From assembly GCA_037576215.1 (NCBI GenBank), contig JBANDB010000018.1:1364001-1428000 (forward strand): a stretch of 64,000 nt of DNA, read 5' to 3'. The notes below the pieces were generated by a model. That model had not been told where the DNA came from. It saw only the letters and a program-made list of their open reading frames with translations, and did not search any database. Of this stretch, positions 1 to 10,649 are shown piece after piece. The translations under genes were made by a program, and so were the position numbers. The stretch comes from Armillaria gallica. Taxonomy: Eukaryota; Basidiomycota; Agaricomycetes; Agaricales; Physalacriaceae. How positions within the stretch are numbered: position 1 is the stretch's first letter; every line of letters begins with the position of its first letter.

Positions 1-1324
1 CTACTCGACCATTCCGCGTAAAGTCCAATACCGTACACGTGAAGATGCCGCTGGTGGTCCCAAATCGAAACTGCCACACCGCCTCAAGCTTCACCTGCCC
101 CCTCTAGGATAGGATGCTGGCGAGTCATCTCACCCCGAGCCTGCAGGCGGCTTACCCTGCAGTTTGGTGCAAGAAATAGAATTTGTAATGCGAATTTTCC
201 GCAAGGAAGACAGGTCAGTAAGATGTTGTCGACCGCAGTCAACGCTGTTGGAAGATGTTATAATTGGGGCTATCACTGTAAAATCGGAACGTACCATTGC
301 CTGTCAGGACTTCTTCAAAGCTCAATTTCCCGAAAAGACACAACTCCTTCCATGAATTCAGCCGTTAGCTGGATATCAACCAACGAGGACCATCGATATT
401 TCCTTCAAATGCCAGCTGAAGACCGTCAGTGTCTCGATACGGTGCCTGTAATTTTTCGGCAAAGGCACCGGAATGTTCGGCCCATGGGCGCTTTTTCAAA
501 CTCAGTCCCCATGACAAAACGGCCCGGATTGCCGCGGTGGATGTTGGACCCGTACGATCTGCCCCGCTCGGAAGTATCCCTATGTTTCCTTCTCTACTTT
601 GCAGGCTCTGGGGAACACTTCATCCGTTGGTTCCGGTCCTTCAACGGCTCTAAATGCCGCAAAGTGCGTGCTTTGCGATAACCCGGACTTTGATGAAGTT
701 TCTGGCACGGTGACGGTGGCACCCACATATATGTATATCTAATTTGAACTGTGTCGTTCTGTGCGTAATGCTGAACTGTGAGCGAGCTTACCGGTTTGCC
801 TCACAGTCTCCACCATTTCTTTACGATCTGCTTCAGGTAGCCAGGATGCAAGAGAAATGATAACCGGTGCCGGTATGGTATTACAATGTACTTTCATCAC
901 TCACACTCTTCGTCTAGAAAAAGAAGGTCCCCTCGTCAAGTTCAATAGCGCGACCACATGGGAATCATAGCTTCTCCGTCGATTTCTTCTTTCGTCGGAG
1001 ACTAGCTTACCTCTCGGAACGTCCTACAGTGGATAACAGCATGTTCGTATCTGATCCATTTCGTTGAAGAATGCTGCTCAGTGGCGACATGAATCCAATC
1101 ACACCCCCCCGTAGTTTGTATGGAGGTAAGTAACATTGGATGTTTAGGTACGTTTTCTGTCTTCTGAAGGCGGATGGCAATTTTGATAAAGTGTCTGCAT
1201 CACAGTATTTGTTTAAGCGGCCAGGGCTGCTCTCATTTGTTTCCCTTCTCCCTGATACGCAGTATCAAAGACGATGAAATTTGAATTTCCGCTTCTGGAT
1301 TAGTCCTTTCATTTCGGCTATACT
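1..1324. other. Unassigned left-edge sequence
   Basis: I find no convincing gene here. Overlapping open frames occur at 164-681, but they show no recognisable domain, no consistent splice structure and ordinary composition. A gene entering from outside the window cannot be excluded. Confidence 0.4.
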
Positions 1325-1986
1325 CTACAGCCCGTTCTGCTTCTTGCTATCAACAACACCGGCATATTTTCTCCACTCGTACCATTCAACCCAGTTATGC
1401 GTTCCAGCGTCAGACACTCCTTTCCAATCATTACAAATATGTTCTTCGCCGACCCTCTTTTCTGTAAAGTTACGTTCCATGAAATCTCCTGGCTCTAGCG
1501 TCAAATCTGGGTGACATAGCGCTAGCTGGCGAAGCATATTGAGGCAGTGCTGCATATGTCCCCAATCCTGGCTATGTGCTGTAACCAACATCTTTCCTAG
1601 GCTCTCGACACAGTGCAGCTCGTGGAACGTCGTGATGAAATAGGCGAGATGGTCCGGACCAGCACGAAATGAGCCTAAGCCTCGTGGATAGCTGTATTTC
1701 CACTCCATTTGTGCTGTTGGACTGCTGTGACGGAAATGCACCGTATCTTCTCCTACCATCCTGACAAGGCTAGTATCATCGTTTCCTTCACGTCTGTAAG
1801 ACCCTTTTCGTTCCTATGGAATAATTGAACTGGAGGCTTACCACCCTTTATCACAGATACCATTCGAGCGTTGTGCTGTACGTTTTTGACGAAACAGATA
1901 AGAGTATAGGTGTACCATATCGAAAATACTGCCGCAACAGCGCGGAAAACGACAGCTATCTTATGCTTAGATAGTGCAGGCATCAT
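1325..1986 (-). CDS. UstYa-like (DUF3328) oxidase-type protein, both HxxHC motifs present
   Basis: Exons are complement(1842-1986, 1325-1785), giving 201 residues; the 56-nt intron joins the two frames. The start chosen is the tandem Met at 1986, just before a basic stretch and one transmembrane helix (about residues 8-32), as expected for a single-pass UstYa protein. The C-terminal domain carries EDTVHF, then HELHC and HMQHC, the paired HxxHC motifs of the family, followed by a NMLRQ segment. UstYa-family proteins perform oxidative cyclisation or related chemistry on ribosomal peptides in fungal RiPP pathways (ustiloxin, cyclochlorotine); that role is family knowledge, not shown here. The gene is divergent from a second family member starting at 2246, with about 260 bp between the starts, which suggests a shared promoter. 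The exact acceptor (1785 or 1793) was chosen to keep frame. Confidence 0.84.
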
Positions 1987-2245
1987 GGTGGTCCGTGTTG
2001 AAGAGATGTGATACGAAACGGGCGCTACACTGAGACACCTTTCTCCGTATGTGGCTTCACCAAACCCAAATATTCGTCTTCCATCAATAGATGAAGTCGG
2101 AGATCCTTCCGTGACCGTGGAATCCTCAAACTCCTGGTTGTAATCGAAACCTCGTGCGATATATATATACTTTCCTCGCCAACGTACAAAGCATCTACCA
2201 CCCATAAAGTTCGATACCGCTGGGATACGTTCCAAACCTTATACC

Positions 2246-2971
2246 ATGGTCAGAAACACCCTCCTCGGATATCCTCCAGTCCTTTTCATCGCGCTGTTGG
2301 GCGCCATGAAACTAGGCTTACTTCTCAGGCTTCAGGCCGCGTGGCAGCAGACATTCCCGGAACATATCCCTAGAGCAGTGGAGTTCAGTGGGTACACTCT
2401 TTCCGATACAGTATATATTTTCTAACCTCATCACAGGCTATTTGGGAACTGACTATCCCCGAGAATTTCCTATGGCGCCTCTGCGCAATGTCGAAACATT
2501 CATCGAAGATTCCGTTCACTACCAGCTGAACGGTACCGCTGCAGATAGTGAATGGGAGACGCTCTTCCCTGGAAATGGGTTGGTTGTTCTTGGACCACAT
2601 GAGCAAGTGTTTTCCATATCCATGTTCCATCAGCTCCGTTGCCTTAATATCATTCGTACGGCAATTGTGAAACGCGGTAGCATTTGGGACCATAACGGTT
2701 CGTCAGAGCTCGTTCATCACTGCGTTAACTATCTTCGTCAAATGGTTCTCTGTCGAGCGAGTATGCATCTTGATGACGTCGTCGGGTGGGGGAAGCCCGA
2801 AGTATTTACGGATATCTATAAATGTAAAGATTGGGATATGGTGTATTCGATGGTGAAGGAAAATCAGCGAATTCATTCCAAACATAGGTGGGCGTTGATT
2901 TTGATAAATCTTCCCGTTTCTCACTGATACGTATCAGGATTTTTCGGCCAAACGAGTATCAAGTTGATTGA
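2246..2971 (+). CDS. UstYa-like (DUF3328) protein, degenerate HxxHC motifs
   Basis: Exons are 2246-2387, 2437-2887 and 2938-2971, giving 208 residues. Both introns are about 50 nt with CTAAC or CTGAT branch sites. An N-terminal hydrophobic helix (about residues 10-30) precedes the DUF3328 domain, which has IEDSVHY, a FHQLRC block and a HHCVNYLRQ block. Relative to the family HxxHC motifs, the first reads HQLRC (last His replaced by Arg, one transition away) and the second reads LVHHC (first His replaced by Leu). Catalysis may therefore be impaired, or the protein may act as a partner of its divergent neighbour. Without the last intron the frame would stop at 2927 instead. The gene lies about 75 bp upstream of a small secreted-peptide gene on the same strand. 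Confidence 0.8.
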
Positions 2972-2994
2972 GGCAATAGTGGTCCTTTGTTCTG

Positions 2995-3002
2995 TATAAA
3001 TA
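2995..3002 (+). promoter_or_regulatory. TATA box of the small secreted-peptide gene
   Basis: TATAAATA lies 43 bp upstream of the ATG at 3045, immediately after the end of the preceding UstYa-like gene. Its spacing fits a short 5' leader and supports the small downstream open frame as a real transcription unit. Confidence 0.55.
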
Positions 3003-3044
3003 CGCGGAGTCGGGTAGTGTATCCTTACATTGCCTTCCACCACA

Positions 3045-3249
3045 ATGAAGTTGTTGTTATCGCTTGCTATCGCTTATATTGCTATTATCAATCTTGTGCC
3101 AGTCCTAGGCGCTGTTTCGCCTAAGAACGACTTGGAAGGTATGGTTGCTGCTGTATGTCGTGTCCTGTTACTGACGTTGTTCTTCAGCTGAAGCAATGAG
3201 CGATCTACTTGCGGGTCCAGATTGGTTCGCCTCTCCAGAATCTGTCTGA
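3045..3249 (+). CDS. Small secreted peptide, candidate RiPP precursor
   Basis: Two exons, 3045-3138 and 3188-3249, encode 51 residues. The 49-nt intron has a GTATGG donor, a CTGAC branch site and a TTCAG acceptor, and the frame continues cleanly across it. The protein starts with a textbook signal peptide (MKLLLSLAIAYIAIINLV, probable cleavage after LGA at residue 23). The predicted secreted part is 28 residues: an acidic leader containing EAEA (residues 31-34 region), then a C-terminal segment ending GPDWFASPESV. No Lys-Arg Kex2 site, no cysteine and no CaaX box are present. It sits between a UstYa pair and a But2-like gene, the context expected of a UstYa-modified ribosomal peptide precursor. 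The gene model is well supported by sequence; the function is inference, and an unrelated secreted peptide is possible. Confidence 0.6.
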
Positions 3250-3550
3250 ATAACCTGAGCAAGTAAGGAATACCCTCCTTGCACTTATGTTTCTCGTCTG
3301 AAGCTAGCTTTCTGTAGTCGTTCACTGCGAAGATACCATTTGTATTTCTGTCATTTGTGGCCGTTGTGCATTTGTTTGTTTTAAGCTCAGTGTGTCGTGA
3401 AATTATTCAAGAAATAACATTTGTACTTCGTGTTTTCATAGTGACCGGATATGAACTTCGTGGAGAACACTGAATTCATCGTAAAGTCCAAAGAGAGTAA
3501 TTACAACCAGGAGATGGTACATAAGCGAAGCGCCAGATTATCCCGCTCAT

Positions 3551-4500
3551 TCATAAGGTTTGATATTGCTCAAGATATAAACCTACGAATCACGATTACC
3601 AAGAAGTCAGGATAAGATGAAGTCGGATTCACATACCGATCGCATCGCGTTTATCAGCAACAGCCTCGATAAAGCAATTGCCTCTGCAGGACAATTCAAA
3701 CGTCTGCAAGCTGCCTGACTGGCATTCGAACTTAGGGAGCTGCTGAATGGTAGCCGCAGGCAGTGCGAATGACCCGACAAGAAAGAGACGAGAGGGCTTC
3801 GTATTCCAAGAAAGGGATCGAACATTCAGTTTCCCTTTCTCTTCTACCTTCCATACGTCGATGACAGTGTGGTTTCCGAATCCAGTGTCCATCTCAACAG
3901 GAACGTTCAAAGACATGCTGCAGCTCTCCATCCCAAAATCAACGACGTGAAACTGCGCTAGAGTGGAAACCTGTGTAATTTCAATCAGTATTAGGAAAAT
4001 ACATTTTAATCGCAATTCACGACTGACCTCTGGGGATACGAGGAGATGACGGCGATTATATTGAATAGTACCATATTCCGACAAGTATGTGTTCCTCCAC
4101 GGGGCCATGACGATGTTAGGAGTAGAAGAGTCGACCTGAATCATCACTCTTGGAAGATTGAGGACAGGTGCATATGTGGAACTCTCAAGCCGTTTCTGTG
4201 AATACATCTCCTGTAAGCCAGAATACGTGCTTTACAATCGTATTCCGCTATTTGGAGAATATTCACTCCAATAAGGCACCAGGAGCAGGGTAAGGAGCGC
4301 TCCGGTGTCTAATAGCGAGCAGACCAGGATAATCATCGTCGACCACCAGACAATTCGGTCCCAAATTTCTGCATCGTGAATAAGAACCGTTAGAGAGGTC
4401 TCGAGAATTGCTTTACTGTTGGATCACCGTTGCATTTTCGTGCTTCTATGTCTCGAGAAGGGACATCAAGTGGCAAGAGGGGAATATACGAGTTCTCCAT
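3551..4500 (-). CDS. Membrane-anchored protein with But2-like C-terminal domain
   Basis: Five exons, complement(4428-4500, 4280-4368, 4028-4210, 3637-3970, 3551-3582), keep one frame over 236 residues. The first exons give a short cytosolic tail (MENSYIPLL...) and one transmembrane helix (WWSTMIILVCSLLDTGALL). The remainder resembles the 'ubiquitin 3 binding protein But2 C-terminal domain' family of basidiomycetes: a FHVVDFGMESC block, a DVWKVEE strand, a LSWNTKPSR block and a terminal FECQSGSLQTFELSC segment. Its function is unknown in this group. The gene converges on the small peptide gene with 300 bp between, so it may belong to the same locus. The first donor (GTGATC) and the second donor are the weakest boundaries. 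Confidence 0.72.
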
Positions 4501-5231
4501 AGACGGAGGCATGTGTTACTAGGGTGTAGTCCCCAGATAAACTAAAGAAAGAGCGACTTAAAAAACCTAACAATCGCTCGGTTCCGAACCTTTGAGCAAA
4601 GTCATACTTATGATTCGACAACTATAGCTACAATTATGAGCGGCTATAACGCCGCTGTGGTCGTACCGCTGAGTCTCTAGCGCGCGCTTCACGGAGGTAC
4701 ATGTTAAGTTACTGAATAGGCGTCTATTCGCGAATGAAACTGGTTCGAAATGAGTACACTTCCTATCGATTGAGGCGCGAGGAACGATCAGGTGTACCCG
4801 AGTACTTTGAATAGCAAAATTCTATGTAGTAAGTAGCTGACACGTCGGATCCTAGAATCTCACTGACGCCCGACTTCGTTTATCTACATTGGCGCCCAGA
4901 CTGGCATATCCAAATTTATAATCTTGGGGAATTTAGCACAGGCATGACGGCGGAGATTGGAGGAGAACCCGTAAAGAGCAGATGTTGATATCAGAACCAC
5001 CCTTCGGTGTTTAGCCAACCGGTGGATCCGATCATCAACCGCCCGACCAGGGACACTGTCACCGCTTTGCCGCTACACTCTGTGAATATAGCATGTTCAA
5101 CTCATCCTGCTCGCTTGCTTCCAAGCTTGTAGATTGGCTCGAAAAGTCAATTGAGTGACTCGGATTCTAGGACTACGGCAGCCTGAACATTCCGAGTCGA
5201 TCTGAAATTCTGCCGTTAGGATACAAAAGTC
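4501..5231. other. Intergenic region without recognised features
   Basis: This spacer between the But2-like gene and the 7-TM gene is stop-rich in all frames. It must contain both divergent promoters, but I can point to no specific element. Confidence 0.4.
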
Positions 5232-6460
5232 ATGCCAGCTACAGAAGATATGCTCCACTCATTCCTCTTCTCAGATATCTTCAAGGCTACATATCTAATG
5301 TCAGACTCTCAAAATGGCTCTTCTCTTGAGCGTTCAATATACTATGGGATAATATTCAAGGCCATCCTCTACGGTGAGTAGTAGGATTAATTAAGCCACA
5401 AGCGTACATTGCTCAAATATATATGATCAGGGATCGATTTCTATATGTACTTTCATTCGGTCTACCTCTTCATGGCCGCAGGAAGTTCAGCACGGTCTCA
5501 TTCACATAGATTATACGTGGTAGTTGGCGGCACTCTGCTTGCTCTACTTACCATTTCATCTTTCGCCAATATTGTATTCGCAGAATTTATGTGGATTGAT
5601 CAACGCGACATTTTCGGAGGTCCCCTTGGCTATCTCAATGCCAATAGTGCAGTATGGTGGCAGACACTAGGAACGGTAGCTTCTCAGGTGTCTTTTTTCC
5701 TTGGTGATGCCCTTCTCGTCTGCGCATTTCTATCTCACCGGATGGTCCTTGAGTCTGATGATACTTTGCAGCTATATCGATGCTATATTATCTGGGATTC
5801 CACTTTCTCAATCATCGTTTGTCCTCTACTTCTTTATCTTGGTGCATTAGGTGTGTATGATCCTTCATTGTGATTGCTTTGCTTTTTCTGAATGACAGTG
5901 AAGCCATGGCAATATTGCTTACAGTGCAAAGCGCGATACCCGGGAGCAACTTCTTCAGAGGAAAGATAGTTGAATTTGGGGTTCCCTGGGCTTCTCTATC
6001 CGTAGCATTGAATGCAATCGTAACGATACTCATCATCATACGCATCCTCAAGGTTCGCCATCAGCTACAAGCTGCACTAGGACACAACGAAGCATTACCC
6101 GATACGATCAGAATGTACACCGGAGTGCTTGCCCTCCTAGTGGAGTCTGTGTTTCCCTACAGCCTTTTCGGAGTCGTCTTCGCCATCACTTACGGAAAGA
6201 ACATGGACGTAGCACCCGCTTTCACATTTATTTGGGGGACCTTTGGCGTGAGTACATATACAGCCTTTCATTTGAGTGATTTGACCATTGGGATACAGGC
6301 CCTGTCACCACAGATTATCATTTTTCGAGTGGCATTGGGACAAGGATGGACGCAACAGATGGCTTCTCAATTGTCTTCAATTATGTTTACGGCGTCAGGG
6401 GATTCCGAGCAGACTGAATCCACATGCGTGGTGTTGGGATCGCAGAAGGAAAAGGTTTAG
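5232..6460 (+). CDS. Seven-transmembrane protein of an unnamed basidiomycete family
   Basis: Exons 5232-5373, 5431-5717, 5772-5854, 5899-6247 and 6299-6460 give a continuous 340-residue frame. Hydrophobic segments are spread along the chain: YGIIFKAILYGIDFYMYFHS, VVVGGTLLALLTISSFAN, WWQTLGTVASQVSFFLGDALLLY, a segment after CYIIW, ASLSVALNAIVTILIIIRIL, GVLALLVESVFPYSLFGVVF and a C-terminal block before IIIFRVALGQGW. The MWIDQRD...GGPL loop, DALL-YRCYIIW and RVALGQGW are signatures I recognise from a large Agaricomycete-specific 7-TM family with no experimental function. Exon 1 lacks a cleavable signal peptide. All introns are 44-57 nt. The gene appears intact. A receptor or sensor role is only a guess from topology. 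Confidence 0.85.
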
Positions 6461-6977
6461 AGTAGTATCGTACTGTAAGGCATCTTCATTTCGCTCAAGA
6501 TTATTTCTTATAAAACTAGCCCCGTATCATGATGAGTTGCCAGATAGTTCGTGATGTTCGTCACAAGCATTCGTACACATTAAGGACCAGATGCTGGCGA
6601 GAGTCATCCGCGATCACCAATGAGCCCTACCTTGTTCCTCGTGCATAGCCAGCTTAGCGATATCGAGCTCCGAAGGGCAATTTCCACAGTTGTGAAGTGG
6701 TCCTGGGTGCGGCGTTCTGAAAATCTTCTATGCTGTTCTGCTCTACTGTGGTAATGGTGTAGGTACTAAGAGAGTTTCAAGTTTTGATTTTGAGTTTCCC
6801 GCCTATCGGGTTCCGGGGCCTTAGGTTCTACAACGGCTCGCGCCGTCTGGGTTGCTCTGTTGTGACTCGTGACGAAGTTAAGTAGTGGGTAGTTGAGGTC
6901 TGGAATGTTGGACAGTCTACAGACTGGCTCACGCATTTAATGATACGGCAACGGGTTTAAATCGCGTTCAGAATAGT

Positions 6978-7935
6978 TCAGAAGACATGCGAGTCGATAA
7001 GTCTACTGGAACGAGAGAGCATATAGCAAGGAAAGTGATCTCCAAATGGCTTAGAAGGTATATCGACTCCTTTTCTTTCCTTGAAACCAAAACTCTGGTA
7101 CCATAAGCTCTAAAATTGAGGTTAGAGATATATTGCCATCGATCAGAAGGATTCTATACCTTTTCGTTACTCTGCGTCGCAAGACCAATGTCACGTTGCG
7201 GTTCATGCTTTGACACCTATAAAGAAAACACAGTCAGCCGACGGAAGATGATTACAGGATGGTTATATGCACTATGTTACATATGTTAGAAATAAGTGCA
7301 GAACCAAACCCTCTTTGTTGATATAGTGGATCGGTGGCCATCAGGTTAACCCACCACAATTTTAAGATTCCCTGAGTCGCAGTGTTAGTACTATCATGGA
7401 AGGGATTATCATCCTTACATTGGGTCCAAAGACCTCGTTCTCGATCTGGGTCATTTTCTCCTTGAACTGCGTGATCAAAGCCTGAGTTAAGAGTTCCGAC
7501 TCTTCCTGATGAATTTTCCATACCTGATTCCACCATTCCTGTGTTTCCGAGTCTAATAACTCCCAGAATGTATTCCAATACTTGCATTGAGCGTCACTGA
7601 AGCGCGATATAAGTAGTATGTCGTTCGCATAGACCGGCATAGTACCTGTGAAACATGCGTCTTCCAGGAGGGAAGAGCAAAGCTACGGCGCGAAAATTGC
7701 CTGACTCGCCATCCGCTGCAACATATATCTGGCCTTCAAGGGCGCCCGCTTTGAGCATCGCTTTAAGATACACACGCCCATTTTCCGGAATCCCCCCCGA
7801 CATGCGCTTCAAGGAGATATCTACACCTGCTGGTCATCACAATTCTTCAACAGACTGTTATCAACTAACCTCCTTTGAATGCCCTGAAGCATACGGAAAC
7901 AGCTTGTTCGATCTGAGCCTCTTCGATACTTCAGT
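6978..7935 (-). CDS. GNAT-family N-acetyltransferase (N-terminus unresolved)
   Basis: Exons on the minus strand are about 7870-7935, 7646-7829, 7419-7596, 7273-7371, 7160-7216 and 6978-7109. All junctions keep frame and the introns are 40-56 nt. The N-terminal exon reads EEAQIEQAVSVCFRAFKG, typical of fungal GNAT starts. The acetyl-CoA-binding motif is LMATDPLYQQRGFGSALIS, and the end has the expected beta5-alpha4 pattern (DIGLATQSNEK ... LWYQSFGFKER). Upstream of 7935 the frame meets a stop, so the true first exon was not found and the gene could be 5'-damaged. The substrate cannot be predicted. It follows the 7-TM gene tail to tail. Confidence 0.68.
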
Positions 7936-9790
7936 ACGGAGTACAGAAATGTGGATTCTGAGTACCTGTGGGCGCCCACAGACGATGAACTACGATGTGG
8001 GAGAACATATAATACAGAGGGCAAAGGTGAAGATGATTTGACGGGATACCTGTAATAACTATATAACACATTTCAAGATATTTGATGATGGGTGAGCACT
8101 TCACACGTTGACCGTGTTATGAAAAGAATGTGACACGCATCTTTTACATGGAAGTAGTGAATGATACCACACTGGTTCGTTTTCGAAAGTGCCCCATGCA
8201 TGACTTAGTCCGAGAAAGAGTCCAGCATCAAATTGAGTGACAAGCGCTGTATTTAGTCATACATTCTGGCGCTCGGCAGCCTGCTGTCGGTTCGCTTCTC
8301 ATCGTACGTCGAAGATCAGAGAGAATGGAGTCCATGCCAGAATGAGAAAGCACTATACCTGTCTGGGAATCACAGCATGGTTGTAGATCCTGTCGATATA
8401 GCCATGGGACAAACAAATTAGGCACCAGCGTAAATCGGGAACCCATTGTGATACCAACAAGCATAATATTTAGTAGATCGTACTTACCATACATCGCACG
8501 GAGGTTTCAAGAGCCGGAGAAACACATGGCAGTACAGCATATCAGTGGAATGAAATGCACAGGCTGCATGATTGATTGCAACGGAAATTATCTGTATACA
8601 AAAGGTTATAGACGGCCGAGTAGACGTTTTTGAAGGAACAGATTCAGTCGTGTGCCGTCTAATACATTTTTAGTCTTGATTTTGTGATGTAGCGCTAAAC
8701 GCTAACCAATTAGATACGTGGGCCTGTTGTATTCGGCATACAGTACATACCGCGTTTGACAGCAGAACGGCCGTCAAAGGAGAGAGGTAGTGGTGACGGC
8801 ACTGGGACGTTGGTGTTTGGCAATCTACCAGTCCCCTACTCGTAAATGAACGCCCATCAAGATTAAAAAAATTATTCTATCTGTTTTAGACATACCCCTT
8901 CGACCCTAGTAGCAGCCGTAGTTTAATGGTCCATATCATAATTGAGTTCAAAGGGGGCATCTTCGATTTTCCTCAAAGCAAACCAGCGTTTACATCGTCT
9001 TTCATGATGCTGTATTTGGCCCTATCAATTCTCCGTCCATTGACTGCGTGGTCTTGATACCTTGATACATTGAATTAAAAGTTGGCGCCTGAATCGTGCC
9101 TTCTCTTCTCTCTAGACGCTCGCTCGAATGAACTTGGTGTTCGGGAGTTTCGTCCAGACCCAGGTCCAGAGAAGACAGGAGTTACGATATCTGACGAAAA
9201 CCTCGATATTGTTCGCAGGTTACTAGAAAACGGATGGAAGCATCAGGTCGCAACAAAGGAGGTGACATTAAGGGAACTGAGTTCAAAGCGCTAGCGTCAA
9301 GTCCTTATCTAAGCGACCATCGCTAGAATTTTCGTCGTTCTGACACTCCCTTCTGTTGTGCATAAGCCAAGGTCTACATGATAAGGGAAACTCGCTATTG
9401 CACGGAAAGACATGACAACAAGTCAGAGGACTGAGAGGTGCGAATGAAGACAGACATAGGATCCGACGCCACGTCGAAGAATTGGAACTGTAAGTGTTGC
9501 CGGTCAACAGTCCTCTTAGAGGACCTCAGAAATCATAGGCATTGAGTCAATCCCAATGTAGCACGACGGTGCACGGCAAAGCGGTAGACGAGGTCGAAGG
9601 GGAAGGACGGATTGGCCGGTCCGCGGTTGTACATGTAAGTTCGGGACTCCGGAGCTTTTGGTCCCAAAATCTCCAAACTGGGACTTCAAATCATCCGAAA
9701 CCCGAACTAGGTGCATAACCTCTTATTGAATTCTTCTGCCTACGTGCACTTACCAGTCCTCTCGGCCATCCCCGAGTCGCCGAATTGGCT
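7936..9790. other. Intergenic region, no supported gene
   Basis: Several short open frames occur (for example 8228-8494 minus and 9082-9294 plus), but none has a recognised domain or coherent exon structure. The right end borders the breakpoint of the inverted duplication near 9790. Confidence 0.35.
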
Positions 9791-10280
9791 AGTCGTCCTG
9801 GGAGGTTTTGGAACGAAGTTATCGAGCCGGTCGAGTCGGCAGTTAGCACAGAAAGCGCCAGCAGCCCGAATAAGGAGAGAAAAAGATCTACGACCCGTTG
9901 TTGCAGAATCGTGATGGAGGAAGGAAAGGTGAACGGAAAGGGCAGGAGATGCTGTCGGCAATTTGATCACGTGGATGGTACCGTGCACCGCGCACAGCCA
10001 CGCGGCCCTTTTCGAATTCAACTCTCCTTCAAGTTGACTTCTCCTTCGGTTTCAGATCTGACAAGTAATTGATGGTAGACAGCGAGATTGACCTGCTCGA
10101 ATCACAGAAAAATGCCCCTTCATACAAATTGCAGTACATGCGAGTCTCTGCAACAGACCGATACCTGTACCTCTGACTGCACGGCAAGAGACGACAAGGT
10201 CACGACTCACGGTAGGGCTGCCAACGAGACGTGCTGTCGAATGGAGAGGACCTGTCGTCGCGTCAGTTATCATCTCATAA
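9790..10280 (-). pseudogene. Truncated copy of the VPS10 promoter and first exon
   Basis: Read on the minus strand, this stretch matches the VPS10 upstream region and the start of its exon 1 (about 60100-60570). Shared pieces include the CACGTGA-C-AAATTGCC block, the LLALSVL signal-peptide codons and the TTCCAAAACCTCCCAGG codons. Homology stops near 9790, about 40 codons into the protein. In this copy the start codon reads ACG instead of ATG. It forms the outer edge of the left arm of a large inverted duplication and cannot encode a sorting receptor. Confidence 0.85.
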
Positions 10281-10649
10281 CACGCTCTTCAAATATACTG
10301 GTTTCAAGGTCCCCGACCGGCGACAACAAGTAGCATCGCCTGTATGCACAAGATATTTGGTAGAAATCTTTTCTTCTCATTGTCTACATCTTTACTCGCA
10401 TACTGGGCAGATTGATGATCCTTCGTTGTATTGGTGAAGATTCGACCCAGTGAGTCTGGTGATGCGAGCGACGTCGAGTTATGGTCCCCACCTCAACCGA
10501 CACCTCTGCGTATGTGTGTTATTTAGTGCTGACTTTGGCCTCTAGAAAATATACAGGTCCATCGTATCTGCTGTTCTCGCAGCCCATCCACTTAGCGATG
10601 TCAAAGTGCGGCAAAGGAATGCTATATCCCACACGCTGGGCGGAATCCT

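Noticed and set aside
1281..1514. Plus-strand hydrophobic frame at 1281-1514
   Set aside because: It lies antisense to the UstYa-like gene, whose motifs are clear on the minus strand.
3193..3249. MSD inside the small peptide suggested an amatoxin-type MSDIN precursor
   Set aside because: The MSD is internal, behind a signal peptide; the conserved Pro residues flanking the core and the typical C-terminal follower of that family are absent.
3045..3249. The small gene as a basidiomycete mating pheromone precursor
   Set aside because: There is no C-terminal CaaX box and no cysteine; a secretory signal peptide is present, which pheromone precursors lack.
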